Under the pieces are notes generated by a model. The model was not told where the DNA came from. It searched no databases and worked only from the letters and a program-made list of their open reading frames with translations. Shown in pieces: positions 33,218 to 38,885 of a DNA stretch of 38,885 nt (the first letter of the stretch is position 1; the number at the start of each line of letters is the position of its first letter). This DNA comes from Pseudomonadota bacterium (GTDB lineage Bacteria > Pseudomonadota > Gammaproteobacteria > Pseudomonadales > Moraxellaceae). The translations under genes were made by a program, and so were the position numbers. The stretch lies in contig JAKBFV010000018.1 in NCBI GenBank assembly GCA_021833365.1, positions 1 through 38,885 on the forward strand. Reading direction: 5' to 3'.

Positions 33218-33784
33218 ATGAAAACCGCACAGGAAATCCGCGCCGGCAACGTCATCATGGTCGGCGGCCAACCGATGGTCGTGCTCAAGGCCGAATACAA
33301 CAAGTCGGGGCGTAATGCCGCCGTCGTGAAAATGAAGATGAAGAACCTGCTCACCGCCCAGGGCCAGGAAACCGTCTACAAGGCTGATGAAAAATTTGAG
33401 CAGATCATCCTCGAAAAGAAGGAAGTGACCTATTCCTACTTCGCCGACCCCCTCTACGTCTTCATGGACGGTGACTTCAACCAGTATGAAGTCGAGAAGG
33501 AAAACCTCGGTGACGCCGCCAACTACATCGAAGACGGCATGCAGGAAACGGTGGAAGTGGTGCTCTACGACGGCAAGGCCATCTCGGTGGAAATGCCGGT
33601 GATCATCGTGCGCGAGATCGCCTATACCGAACCTGCCGCCAAGGGCGATACCTCGGGCAAGGTGACGAAGTCGGCACGCCTGCCGAATGGCTATGAGTTG
33701 CAGGTCGCCGCTTTCATCGAGACCGGTGAAAAGATTGAGATCGACACCCGTACCGGCGAATTCCGCGGCCGCGCCAAGGGCTGA
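33218..33784 (+). CDS. efp: Elongation factor P (Arg32 type)
   Basis: A 188-residue, three-domain translation factor that rescues ribosomes stalled at proline runs. The loop that enters the peptidyl-transferase centre reads [15 protein letters not shown] with Arg32 at its tip, the residue rhamnosylated by EarP, instead of the Lys34 used in E. coli. Domain 3 ends with [30 protein letters not shown]. The upstream earP supplies the modifying enzyme, so the locus is a self-contained unit. No epmA/epmB is nearby, as expected for this type. Confidence 0.97.
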   Translation: MKTAQEIRAGNVIMVGGQPMVVLKAEYNKSGRNAAVVKMKMKNLLTAQGQETVYKADEKFEQIILEKKEVTYSYFADPLYVFMDGDFNQYEVEKENLGDAANYIEDGMQETVEVVLYDGKAISVEMPVIIVREIAYTEPAAKGDTSGKVTKSARLPNGYELQVAAFIETGEKIEIDTRTGEFRGRAKG

Positions 33785-33794
33785 GTGCGAGCTC

Positions 33795-34082
33795 ATGTCG
33801 ACGGGCAGTTTTTGCGACCGATCCCTTGCGGGGGTATGGGTATTTCCCATGCGCTACCCCCTCAAGGTCATCGGCGACAGCAGCCATCCCATGCGGGACA
33901 TCGTCGCTGCGCTGTTGCAACGCCATATCCCTGACTTTGACCCGGCCACCCTGAGCTGCCAGCCTTCATCGGCCGGCCGCTATGTGTCGGTGCGTGCCGA
34001 GTTCATCCTGCACAGCAAGGAACAGGTCGATCGCCTCTACGCCGACCTGGCGGCCTGCCCGCAGATCAAGCTCGTGTTATGA
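33795..34082 (+). CDS. ybeD: YbeD-like protein (DUF493)
   Basis: A 95-residue small regulatory-fold protein. The conserved core is FPMRYPLKVIGDSSHPMRDIVAALLQRHIPDFD, GRYVSVRAEFILHSKEQVDRLYADLAACPQIKLVL, matching the ferredoxin-like ACT-type fold of E. coli YbeD, which lies beside lipB there too. I chose the ATG at 33795 because the FP..YPLKVIG strand needs residues before the ATG at 33849; the ribosome binding site (GCGAG) is weak. It overlaps lipB by ATGA. Confidence 0.85.
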   Translation: MSTGSFCDRSLAGVWVFPMRYPLKVIGDSSHPMRDIVAALLQRHIPDFDPATLSCQPSSAGRYVSVRAEFILHSKEQVDRLYADLAACPQIKLVL

Positions 34083-34699
34083 GTGAGCTGCTCATCCGTC
34101 ATCCAGGCCTGGTCGACTTCACCGACACCTGGCAGGCCATGCGTCAGTTCACCGAGCAACGCACGCCGGAGACCGCCGATGAGCTGTGGATCCTCCAGCA
34201 TCCTGCCGTTTTCACCCTCGGCCAGGCCGGTCGCCGCGAACACCTCCTCGATCCTGGCACGATTCCGGTGGTGGCGACCGACCGTGGTGGCCAGGTCACC
34301 TATCACGCACCCGGGCAGTGGGTCGTCTATCCTCTGCTCGATCTGCGCCGACGTGGCTGGCATGTGCGCGATCTCGTCGATCGTCTCGAAGACATCCTGA
34401 TCGCCACCCTGGCCGACTTCTCGCTCCGCGGTGAACGCCGCGCACACGCCCCCGGCATTTACATCGCCGGGCGCAAGATCGGCTCGCTCGGCCTGCGCAT
34501 CCGGCGCGGCTGCAGCTATCACGGCCTCTCGCTCAATGTCGCCATGGACATGCAACCCTGGCAACGCATCCATCCCTGCGGCATGGCCGACCTGAGCATG
34601 ACCAGTCTGGCGGAGGCGAGCGATGGTCACGGCGACGACACCCTGATGGCGGCGGCCGAGGCCGCTCTGCTGCGTCATTTTCAGCGGGCTTTGCTATAA
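34079..34699 (+). CDS. lipB: Octanoyl-[ACP]:protein N-octanoyltransferase LipB
   Basis: A 206-residue enzyme that moves octanoate from acyl carrier protein to lipoyl domains. TDRGGQVTYHAPGQWVVYPLLDLRR is the substrate-binding strand. The catalytic Lys is in AGRKIGSLGLRIRRGCSYHG and the Cys acyl carrier in RIHPCGMADLSMTS. WILQHPAVFTLGQAG is present near the start. It is translationally coupled to ybeD and is followed by lipA 30 bp later. Confidence 0.95.
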   Translation: MSELLIRHPGLVDFTDTWQAMRQFTEQRTPETADELWILQHPAVFTLGQAGRREHLLDPGTIPVVATDRGGQVTYHAPGQWVVYPLLDLRRRGWHVRDLVDRLEDILIATLADFSLRGERRAHAPGIYIAGRKIGSLGLRIRRGCSYHGLSLNVAMDMQPWQRIHPCGMADLSMTSLAEASDGHGDDTLMAAAEAALLRHFQRALL

Positions 34700-34700
34700 T
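34695..34700 (+). promoter_or_regulatory. Candidate lipA -10 box
   Basis: TATAAT at the very end of lipB lies 29 bases before the lipA ATG. No good -35 is visible (GCGTCA at the right distance), so lipA may be mainly read from upstream. Confidence 0.35.
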
Positions 34701-34729
34701 CGCCGCTGATTTTCTCTGGATCCAAGCGC

Positions 34730-35731
34730 ATGAACGAACCTCTGGCTCCGAAACACCGTGTCGTCACCGGCGAGAAGATGCGTGGCGCCGACAAGGTCGC
34801 GCGCATCCCGGTCAAAGTCATCCCGACCACCGAACTGCCGCGCAAGCCCGACTGGATCCGGGTCAAGGTGCAGCAACCCGCAGAGATCGAGCGTATCAAG
34901 AGCACCCTGCGCGCGCAGAAACTGCATACCGTCTGCGAAGAAGCCGCCTGCCCGAATCTGCCGGAATGTTTCGGGCACGGCACCGCAACCTTCATGATCA
35001 TGGGCGACATCTGCACCCGCCGCTGCCCTTTCTGCGACGTCGCGCATGGCCGCCCCTGGCCTCTCGACCCGGAAGAGCCGCAGCGCCTCGCTGAAACGGT
35101 GGCCGCCCTGAAACTGAGCTATGTCGTCATCACCTCGGTCGATCGTGACGATCTCCTCGATGGCGGCTCCAGCCATTTCAGCGCCTGCGTGCGCGCCCTG
35201 CGCGCCCACTCCGCCAACGTGCAGATCGAAGTCCTGGTGCCTGACTATCGCGGCCGTCTGCAAGCCGCTCTCGACGCCATGCATGACGGCCTGCCCGACG
35301 TCTTCAACCACAACATCGAGACCGTTCCCCGTCTCTATACCGCCGTGCGCCCAGGCTCTGACTACGCCCACTCACTACAGCTGCTGCGCTCCTTCAAGGA
35401 ACGCTACCCCGGCATCCCGACCAAGTGCGGTCTGATGCTGGGCCTCGGCGAAGAAGAGTCCGAAGTGCTGGCGGTCATGCACGACCTGCGCGCTCATGGC
35501 GTCGACCTGCTGACCCTGGGGCAATACCTGCAACCCTCGAAACAGCATCTTCCCGTCAGCCGCTTCGTCCATCCCGATGAATTCCAGCGCTACGCCACTG
35601 CCGGTGCCGCCATGGGTTTCCAGCACGTCGCCGCCGGCCCCATGGTGCGCTCTTCCTATCACGCCGGCGAACAGCTGCAGCAGGCGCGATCTATGTCAAC
35701 TCCATCGCTAAATGCTACAGAACATCGATAA
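34730..35731 (+). CDS. lipA: Lipoyl synthase LipA (radical SAM)
   Basis: A 333-residue enzyme that inserts two sulfurs into protein-bound octanoate. The auxiliary cluster ligands are in [14 protein letters not shown], the radical-SAM cluster in [13 protein letters not shown] (CxxxCxxC), and the conserved closing Ser is in [18 protein letters not shown]-like RKPDWIRVK is near residue 40 and the C-terminal [16 protein letters not shown] is complete. The last 15 residues after the RSSYHAGE motif ([15 protein letters not shown]) are non-standard; the accessory region starts right after, so the tail may have been altered by the junction. Confidence 0.96.
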   Translation: MNEPLAPKHRVVTGEKMRGADKVARIPVKVIPTTELPRKPDWIRVKVQQPAEIERIKSTLRAQKLHTVCEEAACPNLPECFGHGTATFMIMGDICTRRCPFCDVAHGRPWPLDPEEPQRLAETVAALKLSYVVITSVDRDDLLDGGSSHFSACVRALRAHSANVQIEVLVPDYRGRLQAALDAMHDGLPDVFNHNIETVPRLYTAVRPGSDYAHSLQLLRSFKERYPGIPTKCGLMLGLGEEESEVLAVMHDLRAHGVDLLTLGQYLQPSKQHLPVSRFVHPDEFQRYATAGAAMGFQHVAAGPMVRSSYHAGEQLQQARSMSTPSLNATEHR

Positions 35732-35752
35732 AAAGAGCAGGCAGGGCGGGGC

Positions 35753-35780
35753 TTGATTTTTGTACAAAGTTTTGTACCAT
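35753..35780 (+). promoter_or_regulatory. yefM-yoeB operator with twin TGTAC motifs
   Basis: TGTACA (35761-35766) and TGTACC (35773-35778) lie 12 bp apart inside a promoter-like TTGATT (35753) / TACCAT (35775) pair. The YefM-YoeB complex of E. coli binds palindromes with a TGTACA core, so this is a likely autoregulatory site. The site lies 124-143 bases before yefM, leaving an unusually long leader. Confidence 0.6.
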
Positions 35781-35823
35781 AGCATTAGACCGATCTTGCC
35801 CAGGGGCGGCCAAGGTGTTTTTT

Positions 35824-35898
35824 ATGGCAGTAGCCGCAAGAAACAGAGTCGCTCCGTTTGTAACCCCAGTAGGCCGTAGCGTGTGGCCTGAGAGGTAA
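35824..35898 (+). CDS. Possible 24-residue leader peptide ahead of yefM
   Basis: A short frame (MAVAARNRVAPFVTPVGRSV then WPER) fills the yefM leader and stops five bases before the yefM ATG. It has no good ribosome binding site (GTGTTTTTT precedes the ATG). It is reported because it accounts for most of the leader, but it may be chance. Confidence 0.15.
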   Translation: MAVAARNRVAPFVTPVGRSVWPER

Positions 35899-35903
35899 GT
35901 CAA

Positions 35904-36179
35904 ATGAACGTACTGACTTTTAGCGAGGCGCGCGCTAGCTTTAAGCAGACGATGGATGATGTTTGTAACGATCACGTTCCGACTGTGATCACCCGCCAGC
36001 GCGGGGAGGACGTTGTCATGATGTCATTGGCTGACTACAACAGTATGCAGGAAACCCTGTACCTGCTCAGCTCGCCCAAGAACGCCAGCCGTCTGATGGA
36101 ATCCATCGCCCAGCTGAAGACCGGCAAGCTCCGGAAAGTGGAGCTGAACCATGAATCAGAAGGTCAAAGCGAAGAATAA
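35904..36179 (+). CDS. yefM: YefM-type antitoxin (Phd/YefM family)
   Basis: A 91-residue antitoxin. The Phd/YefM N-terminal DNA-binding fold is visible: MNVLTFSEARASFKQTMDDV, VPTVITRQRGEDVVMMSLADYNSMQETLYLL, followed by the toxin-binding acidic tail (KNASRLMESIAQL). It should neutralise YoeB and, with it, repress the operon through the TGTAC sites. Its 3' end overlaps the yoeB frame by 29 bases if yoeB starts at its first ATG. GAGAGGTAAG precedes the ATG. Confidence 0.95.
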   Translation: MNVLTFSEARASFKQTMDDVCNDHVPTVITRQRGEDVVMMSLADYNSMQETLYLLSSPKNASRLMESIAQLKTGKLRKVELNHESEGQSEE

Positions 36180-36456
36180 GAGGGCAGCAAAGCAATTCGC
36201 CGTGTCCTTCACGGACAACGCGTGGGAAGACTACCTGCACTGGCAGTCCGAAGACCCCGATATAGCGACAAAGATCAACGATCTCCTCACCGAGTGCCTG
36301 CGCACACCCTTCCAGGGGACGGGCAAGCCTGAGCCATTGTCTGGCGATCTCACGGGCTATTGGTCGCGCCGCCTCAATCAAGAGCATCGCTTGGTCTACC
36401 TGCCCGAGGACGGTGGTATCGCCGTTGTCGCCTGTAGATACCACTACGACCCATGA
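36151..36456 (+). CDS. yoeB: YoeB-type ribosome-dependent mRNA interferase toxin
   Basis: A RelE-superfamily toxin that cuts mRNA in the ribosome A site. Residues known in E. coli YoeB are kept: the Glu in GKPEPLSGDL (Glu46 equivalent), the Arg in EHRLVY (Arg65) and the terminal His-Tyr of CRYHY (His83-Tyr84). WSRRL and PFQGTGKPEPL also match. As called it has 101 residues, with a basic 17-residue N-terminal extension (KVKAKNKRAAKQ) not seen in the 84-residue E. coli protein. A GTG at 36202 would give the standard length. The toxin should be active. Confidence 0.95.
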   Translation: MNQKVKAKNKRAAKQFAVSFTDNAWEDYLHWQSEDPDIATKINDLLTECLRTPFQGTGKPEPLSGDLTGYWSRRLNQEHRLVYLPEDGGIAVVACRYHYDP

Positions 36457-36461
36457 GCTTT

Positions 36462-36575
36462 TTAAAAGCTAGCTAGAAGGACATCAGCGCGGTTCCCAAC
36501 GCATCCAGACAACTGATGCTCGACCGACTGTATCAACACGCTGACCTCGTAGAAGCGGATGCGCGAGGCCGTCAG
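36462..36575 (-). pseudogene. merR-family regulator, internal fragment (copy B)
   Basis: The reverse strand reads LTASRIRFYEVSVLIQSVEH, then QLSGCVGNRADVLLASF and a stop. This is the recognition helix and wing of a MerR-type winged helix (TASRIRFYE, then the S.ER..NGYR.Y pattern in decayed form). Residues before LTAS are missing. Its first 45 bp match 38688-38732 (42 of 45), part of the other merR fragment. Joined at this overlap the two would give about 50 continuous MerR residues. Confidence 0.55.
36531..36575. repeat. 45-bp direct repeat, left copy
   Basis: It matches 38688-38732 at 42 of 45 positions in the same orientation and lies in merR coding sequence. The two copies bracket about 2.1 kb holding the IS6-like remnant, the PD-(D/E)XK gene and the IS3 remnant. 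Confidence 0.7.
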
Positions 36576-36577
36576 CC

Positions 36578-36631
36578 CCCACCCGTTTTTGCGCGCGGGG
36601 CTCCATCCAATTTTATGATTGGGTGGGGGGG
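36578..36631. repeat. GC-rich inverted repeat, unassigned
   Basis: CCCCCACCC (36578-36586) and GGGTGGGGG (36621-36630) bracket 35 bases, with a smaller CCAAT/ATTGG pair inside. It starts where similarity to merR stops and may be an old insertion end, but no element can be named. Confidence 0.3.
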
Positions 36632-36658
36632 ATGGCGCCCAGCACGTAGCGGCGGTTA

Positions 36659-36804
36659 CCTCGACGTCGCAATAGCTGAGGCAACACCTAAAGGACAGCC
36701 AGACACACTGACTGAGGATATCGATGGGAAAACGGTGGCGCGGGCAGCGGCACCGAGTGTTCACGGTGATCATTGCAGCAGTCCTCGGTTTACCTGACAA
36801 TACC
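36659..36804 (-). mobile_element. Decayed IS6-like remnant
   Basis: It aligns without gaps over 146 bp to 63-208 at about 89% identity. The transposase start is changed to GTG (36754), and the reading frame (RHRFPIDILSQCVWLSF..) leaves the family after SYCDVEV at about 36659. The end motif CTGACAATACC (36794-36804) is intact and supplies the last three residues and stop of the nuclease gene next to it. Confidence 0.75.
36754..36754 (-). other. Start-codon loss in the IS6-like remnant
   Basis: The base matching the first position of the transposase ATG reads as GTG on the reverse strand, compared with ATG at 168 in the other copy. A weak start could remain, but the frame is truncated anyway. 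Confidence 0.5.
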
Positions 36805-38100
36805 TTTCCAACTCGGACGGAGCAAATCAAGCTTATCAACTGACGCGAACCACCCATAAATCTCCTTCGCACCATGCACGATTCGCTTCGCCAGATTGCC
36901 ATTATCAATCTCAACCCAAGGCTTCGCCGACCACTCCCAATTCCTGTGCTCTTCGTCGAAACCGAAGATCGCATCAGGCCGTTCCGTGTACCACGGCCAC
37001 CAAGAAGATTGTTTCGCGCCGCCGATATTAGATTTCATCACTTCCAAAATCCTCTGCCACCGAATTTCATCGTCCACAACAGATTCACTGCTTCTTCGGA
37101 TACCCCAAAAAAATCCATTCGAATTCACCCCATCAAACTCGAATCGGAGGTAAATATCTTGATCGACATGCCACTTTAATCCAAATCCAGAATGACGCTT
37201 AAAAGCTTCTAGATTGGCCCCTTCCCAGACCAGGTCCATAGGGATTTCATGACGCCGGATCTCCCCCTCGATTCCGTCGTGCAATCGACGTAGAAGATCA
37301 ATCCGCGCGCTTCGAATAACTTGGTTTAGAGCGATCGTTGATTTGATATTATCGGGGGAACCGAGGATGATTTTCTTGATCTCTTCGGCTTCGTTCATTT
37401 GCGGCTCTCCATTGATCTCACGTCTGATATACTGTGCAAGTTCTTCAAGAAAAACGCGAACCCGCAAGGCGCGCGTCACTTGCGCACAAGACTCAATCCA
37501 AGTCACGATTTTTTGGAAATCAATCTCAATGAGATGTCCTTTTTTGATCATGTCACTTCGATCTGAAGCTGATAAACTGCGCTCATCAGGAACCCGATTG
37601 GAAATGTAGAGAATTTTCCAACTTCGACCTTTAGGGAAGGCTTTGCTTCTTATGAATTCCGAATAATCTCGAAGCTGATCATCTTGATCGCTGGCCCACG
37701 GTTTGTTCTCGATCGCAAGGATCAAATCATTGAACTGCAGTACAATATCAATCCGCCTCTGGCCATTCGCCTGATACTCTGTTTCAACAATAGGGTTGGA
37801 CAGGCATTGATCTTCTAAGCCAATGGTTTCCAAAAAAAATCGAAGGAAGCTCTCTCCTTGCCCGTGCGATCCATTTGGCCTTAGCATGTCGGCAAAAACT
37901 GATGACAGGGCGTTCTCATGCAAGCGTGCAAAACGAAAATACTCAAAACCTGGGGCCAGATCACGCTCGACCCGCGTTAATGATTCGGCCACAACGTTGC
38001 GGCGAAGCGTGACGCCACTTAACAATTCAGTGACATGATCAAGCAGCGGAGCGCGCTTATTCACGCCTTTTGTCTGTATGGTTGGAAAATTGTTTTCCAC
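36790..38100 (-). CDS. PD-(D/E)XK nuclease family protein, 3' end fused to an IS end
   Basis: A 436-residue protein. The nuclease core has D118 in QRRIDIVLQ, then LAIENK with E131 and K133, the D-(x)n-ExK catalytic triad, followed by SDQDDQLRDYSEFI. The N-terminal RLHENALSSVFADMLRPNGSHGQGESFLRFFL matches the E..hs..la.lL.p...Hg motif of the PDDEXK_4 (PF14281-like) group, found in accessory regions and often suspected of defence roles. The C-terminal half (Trp-rich, LKWHVDQDIYLRFEFDG) is a likely sensing or substrate domain. The start is GTG with GGAG six bases before it. Codon use is much AT-richer than the core genes, a sign of transfer. The final GIVR-stop lies in an IS6-like end. Confidence 0.8.
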   Translation of the reverse strand: MENNFPTIQTKGVNKRAPLLDHVTELLSGVTLRRNVVAESLTRVERDLAPGFEYFRFARLHENALSSVFADMLRPNGSHGQGESFLRFFLETIGLEDQCLSNPIVETEYQANGQRRIDIVLQFNDLILAIENKPWASDQDDQLRDYSEFIRSKAFPKGRSWKILYISNRVPDERSLSASDRSDMIKKGHLIEIDFQKIVTWIESCAQVTRALRVRVFLEELAQYIRREINGEPQMNEAEEIKKIILGSPDNIKSTIALNQVIRSARIDLLRRLHDGIEGEIRRHEIPMDLVWEGANLEAFKRHSGFGLKWHVDQDIYLRFEFDGVNSNGFFWGIRRSSESVVDDEIRWQRILEVMKSNIGGAKQSSWWPWYTERPDAIFGFDEEHRNWEWSAKPWVEIDNGNLAKRIVHGAKEIYGWFASVDKLDLLRPSWKGIVR

Positions 38101-38134
38101 AACTTACTCCGTTGATGGGAGGATTTGTCACGTT

Positions 38135-38626
38135 TCATGGAGGCCCGGGCCTCTCGACCAAGTAGCTGATTTCCCCGTTGTACAGCGTTACCCGGTCGAC
38201 GTCCAGCTGGCTTGCAATCTCCTGTGCATTAGCAGCGCGGCACGCATGGATGCCAACGCTAGCACTGTCTTGCCGGCCTTACCAGTAACGCATTGCCTGG
38301 ATTCAGGATACCGCTCGCGGATCCATTCGGTGAGTGGATGTGATCGTGTATGTCGACCGGGATAACCCCCATGCCTTCAGGGTGAAGGCGAAACAGCGTT
38401 CATTATTTGCCCAATGCGCGACAGCCACATTCTTTTGCTCGTCCGAGAACTTCGGCTTTGAGCGAACGTACCCAGATTGCAGATCGCCACGCCTTTCGAA
38501 TTCGTCACACCAGGCCTTCAACGAGTTCGTGGTCCCATATCCCAGCTGACGAAGCGTCGCCTTGCATCGCTTCCCCAGCCTCAGGTACAGCTCCACCGCC
38601 TGAAGTCGCTCTTCGTATGAGTACAT
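38135..38626 (-). pseudogene. IS3-family OrfA, frameshifted remnant
   Basis: The frame from ATG 38626 reads MYSYEERLQAVELYLRLGKR, TLRQLGYGTTNSLKAWCDEF and KPKFSDEQKNVAVAHW, a helix-turn-helix OrfA of the IS3 family. Around 38340 it breaks, and the family sequence continues in another frame as LTEWIRERYPESRQCVTGKAGK. Near 38245 it shifts again to AQEIASQLDVDRVTLYN, the last HTH-type helix and leucine-zipper entry. At least two frameshifts have killed it, and OrfB is absent. A strong GGAGG lies in the loop of an 8-bp inverted repeat before the ATG. Confidence 0.8.
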
Positions 38627-38668
38627 GGACTACCTCCAAAGTAGTCCAAGATTTTGTCCGCCCCCCCA
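38626..38668 (-). mobile_element. IS3-family end with hairpin over the OrfA start
   Basis: On the reverse strand the element starts TGGGGGGGCGGACAAAATCT (38668 inward). TGGACTAC (38626-38633) and GTAGTCCA (38641-38648) pair across a 7-base loop that holds the ribosome binding site. Confidence 0.6.
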
Positions 38669-38672
38669 TAGA

Positions 38673-38765
38673 TCAATTTTCAACGAGTATCAACACGTTG
38701 GCCTCGTAGAAGCAGATGCGCGAGGCCGTCAGCTCGCTCAACTTGGCCAGCTCTCCAATTCTCAT
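38673..38765 (-). pseudogene. merR-family regulator, N-terminal fragment (copy A)
   Basis: From ATG 38765 the frame reads MRIGELAKLSELTASRICFY, then EANVLILVEN and a stop: 30 residues of the MerR winged-helix N-terminus. It is cut by the IS3 end at 38668. The usual Arg in R-I-R-F-Y-E is Cys here (copy B keeps Arg). It is divergent from the oxidoreductase start at 38841, with a MerR-type promoter between them. Confidence 0.75.
38688..38732. repeat. 45-bp direct repeat, right copy
   Basis: Partner of 36531-36575, with three mismatches. It lies 20 bp from the IS3 end. Confidence 0.7.
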
Positions 38766-38782
38766 GCTCCCTCAAAAATACA

Positions 38783-38813
38783 TTGACATTGAAGTTAACT
38801 TTAAGCCTAGAGT
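38783..38813 (+). promoter_or_regulatory. MerR-type promoter with 19-bp spacer and dyad
   Basis: A perfect TTGACA (38783-38788) and TAGAGT (38808-38813) are separated by 19 bp, the over-long spacer that MerR-family activators correct by twisting DNA. The spacer holds the near-perfect dyad TTGAAGTTAACTTTAA (38789-38804; 14 of 16 positions symmetric), the classic position and form of a MerR operator. Confidence 0.75.
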
Positions 38814-38840
38814 TCGTCCATGATCAAACGAGGAGATCCC

Positions 38841-38885
38841 ATGAACGTGTTCGATAAATTGACGCTCCCCAACGGCGCGGTGATA
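38841..38885 (+). CDS. Probable NADH:flavin oxidoreductase / Old Yellow Enzyme, first 15 codons
   Basis: The visible product MNVFDKLTLPNGAVI matches the start of OYE-like NADH:flavin oxidoreductases (a short helix, then L.LPNG..I..R). The gene runs off the window. GAGGAG lies six bases before the ATG. It sits behind a MerR-type promoter and divergent from merR, a pairing known for such enzymes. With only 15 residues the call is tentative. Confidence 0.5.
   Translation, partial: MNVFDKLTLPNGAVI

Noticed and set aside
36457-36475. AGCTTTTTAAAAGCT palindrome after yoeB as a terminator
   Set aside because: The stem is AT-rich and weak, has one loop base, and is not followed by T residues.
1-38885. 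CRISPR array or prophage
   Set aside because: No regularly spaced repeats, cas genes or phage structural genes were seen anywhere.

Overview
The window is a GC-rich chromosomal segment of a gammaproteobacterium, probably near the Pseudomonadales. The evidence is gene content and order. The run dgcP-like / EEP phosphatase / dsbA / cytochrome c4 / cytochrome c5 / engB / polA matches, from memory, the Pseudomonas aeruginosa PA5487-PA5493 neighbourhood. hisBHAF lies next to ctpA-envC-gpmI, earP sits beside an efp with Arg32, and ybeD-lipB-lipA form one block. No 16S gene is present, so the genus cannot be named.

Layout. (1) 1-1290 is an accessory edge: the 5' end of an IS6-like transposase, a transposase fragment with an integrase core, and a toxin-first PIN/RHH toxin-antitoxin pair. 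(2) 1570-2180 holds tRNA-Ala(CGC) and tRNA-Arg(CCG) with recognisable promoters. (3) 2280-11260 holds a cytochrome c5, rep helicase, a DUF748/AsmA-like envelope protein, a 1018-residue sensor histidine kinase with a periplasmic solute-binding domain, and a PanZ-like GNAT protein. (4) 11330-18190 holds hisBHAF, then ctpA, envC and gpmI on the other strand. (5) 18250-26820 is the c-di-GMP / disulfide / cytochrome / engB / polA block. (6) 26980-33160 holds an unrecognised protein paired with a GAF-PAS-GGDEF cyclase, then yheV-prlC, and earP facing away from prlC. (7) 33150-35730 holds efp, ybeD, lipB and lipA. (8) 35750-38885 is a second accessory edge: yefM-yoeB, pieces of a merR regulator gene, IS6-like and IS3 remnants, a PD-(D/E)XK nuclease, and a MerR-type promoter driving the start of a probable flavin oxidoreductase.

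How the genes work together. HisB, H, A and F supply central steps of histidine synthesis. EarP rhamnosylates Arg32 of EF-P, whose gene follows it. LipB and LipA make protein-bound lipoate. EnvC and CtpA act on cell-wall hydrolysis control. DsbA supplies periplasmic thiol oxidation next to two c-type cytochromes, whose maturation depends on thiol redox state. Two GGDEF proteins, both with an RxxD inhibitory site, make this a c-di-GMP-rich segment.

The observations I rate highest are: a DNA polymerase I whose 3'-5' exonuclease catalytic residues are gone; a PD-(D/E)XK nuclease in an insertion bracketed by a 45-bp direct repeat inside a broken merR gene, with its stop codon supplied by an IS end; an intact MerR-type promoter (19-bp spacer) left beside the truncated regulator; an uncharacterised membrane protein with a CxxC...CxxxH set next to dsbA and the cytochromes; and the toxin-first PIN/RHH pair with a palindromic operator. 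I found no CRISPR array, prophage or clearly novel multi-gene system. Most of the core is ordinary housekeeping DNA.
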